Source: Rickettsia typhi (GTDB taxonomy: Bacteria > Pseudomonadota > Alphaproteobacteria > Rickettsiales > Rickettsiaceae). Taken from it: DNA of 64,000 bases. Location of the stretch: positions 1 through 64,000 of the forward strand of contig CAMBEC010000009.1 in assembly GCA_945865485.1 (NCBI GenBank). The letters are read 5' to 3'. Each line of letters opens with the position of its first letter. Position 1 is the stretch's first letter. The notes beneath the pieces were generated by a model. The model saw only the letters and a list, made by a program, of their open reading frames with translations, searched no databases and was not told where the DNA came from. Positions 59,537 through 64,000 of the stretch are shown here, in pieces. The position numbers and the translations under genes are program-made.

Positions 59537-62527
59537 ATGGAATTAACAATACACTTATACGGCTATGCTTATCATATGTTTAATACGCTCAATGCCATTG
59601 CAATGCTACGTAATTCCACTTTGTTTCCGGCAATGGTTAACACCGCGGCATTAATGGTCGGTGTGTTCTATGCGTGGAAAATGGCTGCAAGTAGAGCAGA
59701 AGGAGAATGGCGGCAATATCTGCTCAAAGTTGGCGGGATGATTGTAGTAATTAATGCCTTACTACTCCCTAAAACATCAATGAACATTAAAGACCATGTA
59801 GAAAAGCATTTTTGGCGCGTGGACAATATCCCGCTAGCTTTTGCTCTTCCTATTGGAGTGGTTGAAGAAGTTGGTCATCTACTCACGATAGGCTTTGAGC
59901 AGGCATTTAGTGCAGTTGATGGTAGATCTGCATTTAATTACTATCACCATGGCACAGTATTTGGAGCAAGGTTATCGAAAGAAGTGCTGCAAGCACACGT
60001 ACGTCATCCAGAGTTTGTTGCTAACATGAATAGTTTTATTAAACGTTGTGTTGTGCTACCGGCAATGATTGGCCACCAGTTTACCAAAGAAGAGCTGGTT
60101 GCTACCAAGGACATGTGGGGGCTAGTTAGTTCCAGGGCTGGGACATTCACTAGAGTGCCAATGATAATCGGGGGAACAAAGCAAGAACCATCACCAACCT
60201 GTAAACAGGCAGTGCCGTATTTTGACAAGGCAATGAAGGAGTCTGCGCTAACTGACATTACGGCAATTTCAATCAAGCTACGTGCTCCAGGGGCTGGAGT
60301 TGAATATAATCCCACACATACTGGTATGAATGAAGCGCTAAAAGGTCAGATTGAAGCGCTGTACAATGATGAAACTTCTGTTGAGAACATCCTTAAACAT
60401 AATATGATGATCAACTCACTTAATCAGTACAGATCAGGCAAATACCCAATGGCCAAAGCCCAGCTACAACACGAGGCTGGAGGCTTTATCTCGGGCGATA
60501 TGGCTGAGCGTATACTAACCGGTTTGCTTACTGTGATTAAGAATCTCATCTATGGCAGCTTTGTGTTCGTTGTACCGCTCATGCTATTTGCCGGAGGTAT
60601 GCAATCTTATCGAGGCTGGATCACAGTTTGCCTATCGCTACAATTATGGCCACCATTACTTTCTATGCTAAATATGATGATCGATACGGCTTATGAGCCA
60701 GCACACATAGTTAGTTATAGCAGCTGGTCAACTGCCGTTAAACAAATGGATTCCATAGCAAGTGTTGCTGCTAATTTAACATTATTGATACCATTTCTTG
60801 CGGTTTATGTAACTCGTATGAGTGAGGGTGGGTTTCTGCATTTAGCCGGTTCAATTATGGCAACTGCCCAAAGTGCTGGCGGAGCCGCAGCAGCAGAGCA
60901 ATCTAGTGGTGGCAAGCAATATGATAACCAGTCAATTGCCAATCGTAATCGGTCGAATGTTAACGAGAACAAATATGACGATTCACGTCAGTTTGTCACC
61001 GGCACTAATAGCGGTATTAACTCAGACGGATCAATGGAGAAAATACTACCAAATGGTCAGATGATTACCACCGGTGGTGCTGGTAGTACTTCTTCGGTCG
61101 GTGAGGCTAGTTATCATGAGAGTGAGGGTGTATCAACTGCATTACATGAAGGCAAGCATCAGGAGGTACAAGCTATGAGTAGTACTAGTGCTAGCTTAAG
61201 TACTGCTCAAGAGTCTTTGGTAAGCAAAGAAGCGGCCGCGCTTAAAACAATTGCCGAAAATACTAGTAGCAATAAAGGCTACGATATTGATACTAGTACC
61301 GACGAAGGTAAGGAAGTAGTTAAAGCACTAAATAAAATTGATACGTTAAGTCAAGATAAGAAATTTACTTGGCAGCAACACGCAGAAAGTTATCTAAAAA
61401 CTGACGTTAGTCCTCCAGTAGCTGGCAAGATTGCGAGCTTTTTAGGATTTAGTGCAAGCGTTGGTGGGGTTGTAAATGCTAGCAATGATAGTGACCAGAG
61501 CGATTCATCATCATCTCAAGTAAGTACTGACCTGAACACAAATGATAGAAACGGAGTGAGCACTCGAACGAGCGACCGCTCTGCCTATCTTGAGAGTAAA
61601 GGTATTGATAAAACGCAGCAAGACAGTAACCGTGAGGCGTATAATGAAACTACTAGGTTAGAGCAAACAATGAGCACCCATAAAGACAAAATTGATGGCT
61701 ATAACAAAGCCTTAGATCACGTCCAATCACATGGAAGTGAGTTCTCTAAGGATGTGACTCAAGATGTACTCAATGCATATAAGAATCAATATGGCACTTC
61801 TGATTCAACAGCAGCAAAAGAAGTGCTTTCTGGTAGCAATTCTGCAAAACAAGTATTCCGCCAAATTAGTGGTGCAAAAGCAAATGAGGTACTACAGCAA
61901 GTTACAGCTGGTGCGAACTCTATAAACTCGTCTGATCCAGTTAGCGCTTTCGGAGAACAACACAAAAATGATATTAACACTAAGCCAGGAGACAAAGGCG
62001 GCGCTGTGGCGACATTTGCGAAGGAGAATGATATGACAGATAAAACAGCAGTAAACAAACAAATTGAAGATACAGGTGCGGAATTGAAAAATACACATGG
62101 AAAAAAATTAAGTGAGAAAAAAGTTACATTTACTGATGCTCAGGCTTTCAATCAAAAAGAACAAGAAGGCAGACGAGAAAATATAAACGTACTCGATAAG
62201 AATAGGATTGGAAAGGACCCGCTTTCTAAAGCTTTAGAAGTTCTTAGTTATAATCCGATAACAGGTAAGAGTCATATTACGCCAGTAGGCCGTCCAAGTG
62301 ATCAAACCATACCAGAATTTGAGCCCATGATGAATTATTACGGTAGTTCTAAGCAGATAAGTAGTTTGGATGAAAATCAAGTAGTTAAGCCTCCTAGTGG
62401 AGGGCAAGATTTCTCTCCTGAAGCTGCCAAGAGTTTAATACAAGACTTTAAACCTGGTAATACTAGTGGAGCAGCTGCTACTAATGATGGGCAACATGTA
62501 GATGCTAGCAAGAAGATTAAGGGATGA
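59537..62527 (+). CDS. traG: TraG, mating-pair stabilisation and pilus assembly protein
   Basis: A 996-residue protein (F TraG 938). The N-terminal half lies in the inner membrane, with hydrophobic segments near residues 32-50, 62-80, 95-115 and 330-440, the last including GSFVFVVPLMLFAGGMQSY and LTLLIPFLAVYVTRM. The C-terminal 530 residues are hydrophilic, Ser/Thr/Asn-rich and periplasmic or exported; in F this part contacts TraN and the recipient. The length and the start (MELTIHLYGYAYHMFNTLNAI) fit the family. It ends flush with the convergent gene at 62528. Confidence 0.93.
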   Translation: MELTIHLYGYAYHMFNTLNAIAMLRNSTLFPAMVNTAALMVGVFYAWKMAASRAEGEWRQYLLKVGGMIVVINALLLPKTSMNIKDHVEKHFWRVDNIPLAFALPIGVVEEVGHLLTIGFEQAFSAVDGRSAFNYYHHGTVFGARLSKEVLQAHVRHPEFVANMNSFIKRCVVLPAMIGHQFTKEELVATKDMWGLVSSRAGTFTRVPMIIGGTKQEPSPTCKQAVPYFDKAMKESALTDITAISIKLRAPGAGVEYNPTHTGMNEALKGQIEALYNDETSVENILKHNMMINSLNQYRSGKYPMAKAQLQHEAGGFISGDMAERILTGLLTVIKNLIYGSFVFVVPLMLFAGGMQSYRGWITVCLSLQLWPPLLSMLNMMIDTAYEPAHIVSYSSWSTAVKQMDSIASVAANLTLLIPFLAVYVTRMSEGGFLHLAGSIMATAQSAGGAAAAEQSSGGKQYDNQSIANRNRSNVNENKYDDSRQFVTGTNSGINSDGSMEKILPNGQMITTGGAGSTSSVGEASYHESEGVSTALHEGKHQEVQAMSSTSASLSTAQESLVSKEAAALKTIAENTSSNKGYDIDTSTDEGKEVVKALNKIDTLSQDKKFTWQQHAESYLKTDVSPPVAGKIASFLGFSASVGGVVNASNDSDQSDSSSSQVSTDLNTNDRNGVSTRTSDRSAYLESKGIDKTQQDSNREAYNETTRLEQTMSTHKDKIDGYNKALDHVQSHGSEFSKDVTQDVLNAYKNQYGTSDSTAAKEVLSGSNSAKQVFRQISGAKANEVLQQVTAGANSINSSDPVSAFGEQHKNDINTKPGDKGGAVATFAKENDMTDKTAVNKQIEDTGAELKNTHGKKLSEKKVTFTDAQAFNQKEQEGRRENINVLDKNRIGKDPLSKALEVLSYNPITGKSHITPVGRPSDQTIPEFEPMMNYYGSSKQISSLDENQVVKPPSGGQDFSPEAAKSLIQDFKPGNTSGAAATNDGQHVDASKKIKG

Positions 62528-63217
62528 TTATTTCTTGCGATGAAACATATTATGAGAAAGAAAACTATAACTTGGATCAGTATATGTATCCTTACGACGA
62601 AGCGTAGATTTAGGGGCGTTTGCTTCAATAGAGCTCCAGAACTTGCTATTAAACATGATGGAAATAGGGCAATTTTTTAATATAAAAAATAAGGTTGGAA
62701 TGGAAATAAAACATGAAATGATAATAGCGGCAGAAATTGTACTAGGTAAAGCATTTAAATACGCGCTGAAATGCATACTGATCCAAACTGTGCTAGCTAC
62801 AGTAGTTAGGATTACAAAAACAGCAGAAGGCGTTTGTTTTTCTAAACTTAGTTCTTTTCCCTGGCTATTAAAAACTTTCCCATCAATGAAAGTAACTTTA
62901 GAAAAGTATTTTAAAATCAACACCATAAGGATTAAAGAAAAAACAAATCCAATAGTCACAGAGCCTAAAATCATACCTAAAGCGAATATAAAATTCCAAA
63001 AATTATCTTTGTTTGCAAAAGGTTCAAAAAGCGTACCACGGAAATTATTTTCAACCCCATTATTTTCTTTAGGAGCTTGCAATTCCTGCTTAACTACATT
63101 TTCTAATTTCGTTGGATTGCCCATTTTGCTAAGTGCTTTAGGTTTGGTTTTAAAAGATGTCCAAATCCTACTAAACAAACTTGGTTGGTTTTTACAGAAT
63201 GTGGCAAAATCTTCCAT
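62528..63217 (-). CDS. Membrane protein of unknown function behind traG
   Basis: A 229-residue minus-strand protein. The N-terminal 75 residues are soluble, followed by four hydrophobic segments (GMILGSVTIGFVFSLILMVL, VFVILTTVASTVWISM, STISAAIIISCFISI and a short one), and a basic Ser/Tyr-rich tail. It is the only minus-strand gene in the transfer region. Its first codons overlap the start of the divergent transglycosylase gene in the CCATGG at 63214-63219. An internal ATG at 63124 would avoid this. No family is recognised. Confidence 0.6.
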   Translation of the reverse strand: MEDFATFCKNQPSLFSRIWTSFKTKPKALSKMGNPTKLENVVKQELQAPKENNGVENNFRGTLFEPFANKDNFWNFIFALGMILGSVTIGFVFSLILMVLILKYFSKVTFIDGKVFNSQGKELSLEKQTPSAVFVILTTVASTVWISMHFSAYLNALPSTISAAIIISCFISIPTLFFILKNCPISIMFNSKFWSSIEANAPKSTLRRKDTYTDPSYSFLSHNMFHRKK

Positions 63218-63809
63218 GGTCTTTTCTTACAATTTATGGTTTCAAATATATAATATTATTATATCAAAATACCATCAGTTCACCAAGCAAATAAAGGCTT
63301 TTGTGCTAATTATTTCCTTGGTTCTATGTGGTAATTCGGTTGTTGTTTTGGCAGATGATAAAGTGACAATTGACTATAGTGACAAAGAACTATCATTGCT
63401 TATCTCTAAGGCGGAAAAGAAGCATCAAATACCAGCTGGTCTACTTGCTGCTATTGCAAAAACTGAGTCTGGAATGAAAGCTTATGCTCTTAATGTTGGT
63501 GGTAGCTCTATGTTCCTTGAATCTATATCTACTGCGCAAGAAGTGCTTGAGGACAAGCTAAATGCTGGTCTGACTAATATTGATATTGGTGTGATGCAAT
63601 TAAATTATCGTTGGCACGGTGGAGAATTTGATAGTCTTGTAGAAATGCTTACCCCGGAAAGCAATATTAACTATGCGGCTAAATTACTTGGATCGTTATA
63701 CGCTCAGCACGGCACTTGGCATAAGGCTGTGAGGTACTACCATTCAGCTACCCCAGAGCACCATAGAAAATACTCACGCAAAGTAGTATTGTGTTGGTTA
63801 AATGAATAA
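63216..63809 (+). CDS. Lytic transglycosylase (VirB1/F ORF169-like)
   Basis: A 197-residue exported protein. A hydrophobic signal segment lies at residues 28-45 (AFVLIISLVLCGNSVVVLA) and the SLT domain follows: AGLLAAIAKTESGM with the catalytic Glu84, IGVMQLNYRWHG, PESNINYAAKLL and WHKAVRYYHSATPEHHRKY. It would open peptidoglycan locally for assembly of the conjugation channel, and it lies where F-type elements often keep such a gene. The reading frame is open far upstream, but that part is antisense to the minus-strand gene and has no coding sense. Confidence 0.88.
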   Translation: MVFSYNLWFQIYNIIISKYHQFTKQIKAFVLIISLVLCGNSVVVLADDKVTIDYSDKELSLLISKAEKKHQIPAGLLAAIAKTESGMKAYALNVGGSSMFLESISTAQEVLEDKLNAGLTNIDIGVMQLNYRWHGGEFDSLVEMLTPESNINYAAKLLGSLYAQHGTWHKAVRYYHSATPEHHRKYSRKVVLCWLNE

Positions 63810-63838
63810 AATTAAGAAAAACTTATAGTGAGAAAATT

Positions 63839-64000
63839 ATGAATAACAATCTAGCCTTAAATAAAAGTTATATTTCTCTTTTGGAAGAAATTAAACAAAC
63901 ATTCCAACAGTCTAGATTAAAAGCTGCAATTGTTGTAAATCGAGAATTATTACAATTTTATTGGGAAGTAGGTAATTTAATTATTCAGAAACAACAACAA
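63839..64000 (+). CDS. DUF1016 N-terminal domain protein, 3' end outside the window
   Basis: Starting at ATG 63839, 54 codons run off the end of the window. SLLEEIKQTFQQSRLKAAIV, then NRELLQFYWEVGNLI, matches the DUF1016 N terminus and lines up with the gene at 51847 (ISQARIRAHLSVNKEMISLY). The nuclease part would lie beyond base 64000. Two DUF1016 genes within one transfer region is notable. Confidence 0.8.
   Translation, partial: MNNNLALNKSYISLLEEIKQTFQQSRLKAAIVVNRELLQFYWEVGNLIIQKQQQ

Noticed and set aside
62643-63215. Long plus-strand extension upstream of the lytic transglycosylase
   Set aside because: This part is antisense to a membrane-protein gene, has no coding sense of its own, and stands before a clear signal peptide; the transglycosylase starts at 63216.
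1-64000. tRNA or rRNA genes and a tRNA-based integration site for the element
   Set aside because: I saw no GTTCGA-type T-arm with a matching acceptor stem and no rRNA sequence. The attachment sites of the element are probably outside the window.
1-64000. CRISPR array
   Set aside because: No series of regularly spaced repeats of 24-40 bp was seen. The only regular array is the 11-bp phased set at the par genes, which is too short for CRISPR.

Overview
The window is AT-rich and carries the hallmarks of an obligate intracellular alphaproteobacterium of the order Rickettsiales. It most resembles Rickettsia or a close relative within Rickettsiaceae; this is inferred from gene content, with no rRNA or tRNA in the window to test it. 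The main evidence is a long F-type conjugation operon preceded by a DnaA_N-type replication gene. This resembles a Rickettsiales amplified genetic element (RAGE), with the usual cargo of TPR, ankyrin and HEAT proteins, histidine kinases, Xre regulators and toxin-antitoxin pairs, plus many decaying genes.

Layout. 1-8.3 kb: a mosaic of worn genes (pirin with an in-frame stop, a CHAP-like remnant, N-truncated NhaA), a BrnT-type toxin-antitoxin pair, and a run of plus-strand genes of unknown role (HEAT, TPR and small acidic proteins). It ends in a nucleotidyltransferase cut off by an IS6-type insertion sequence (8322-9186). 9.3-22.6 kb: a VapBC pair, resolvase debris, a LuxR-HTH/TPR membrane protein, a nucleotidyltransferase/TPR protein, a soluble histidine kinase with a good promoter, a DnaQ-like exonuclease, and broken transposase, Y-family polymerase and Nudix genes.

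22.6-26.8 kb: a plasmid-type replication and partition module (parA, a ribbon-helix-helix partner, a second small CopG-type protein and a DnaA_N-type rep gene), surrounded by GTAATAC repeats set 11 bp apart. 26.8-31.8 kb: three toxin-antitoxin loci in different states of decay, an AAA_14/DUF4143 ATPase and two paralogous metallophosphoesterases. The second metallophosphoesterase is preceded by a fragment of a rep gene tail, so rep-metallophosphoesterase units appear to have been duplicated and broken up. 31.9-36.7 kb: a self-contained module of two Xre repressors flanking an apparently degenerate membrane sensor kinase and a STAND/NB-ARC-TPR ATPase with a signal peptide.

36.8-64 kb: the conjugative element proper. 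A promoter and hairpin leader lead into a second rep gene, a small protein, and an autotransporter whose passenger looks like a CE-clan (Ulp1-like) cysteine protease. Then come traA, L, E, K, B, V, C, W, U, trbC, traN (split in two), traF, H and G. Accessory genes sit between these: small membrane proteins, Ti-type TraC/TraD-like proteins, a possible cysteine peptidase and a DUF1016 nuclease. After traG come a minus-strand membrane protein, a lytic transglycosylase and the start of a second DUF1016 gene, cut by the window edge. The relaxase and coupling protein expected for such an element are not in the window and may lie beyond base 64000. Together the tra genes would build an F-like pilus and mating channel. 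The rep and par genes suggest that parts of this DNA are, or were, plasmid-borne.
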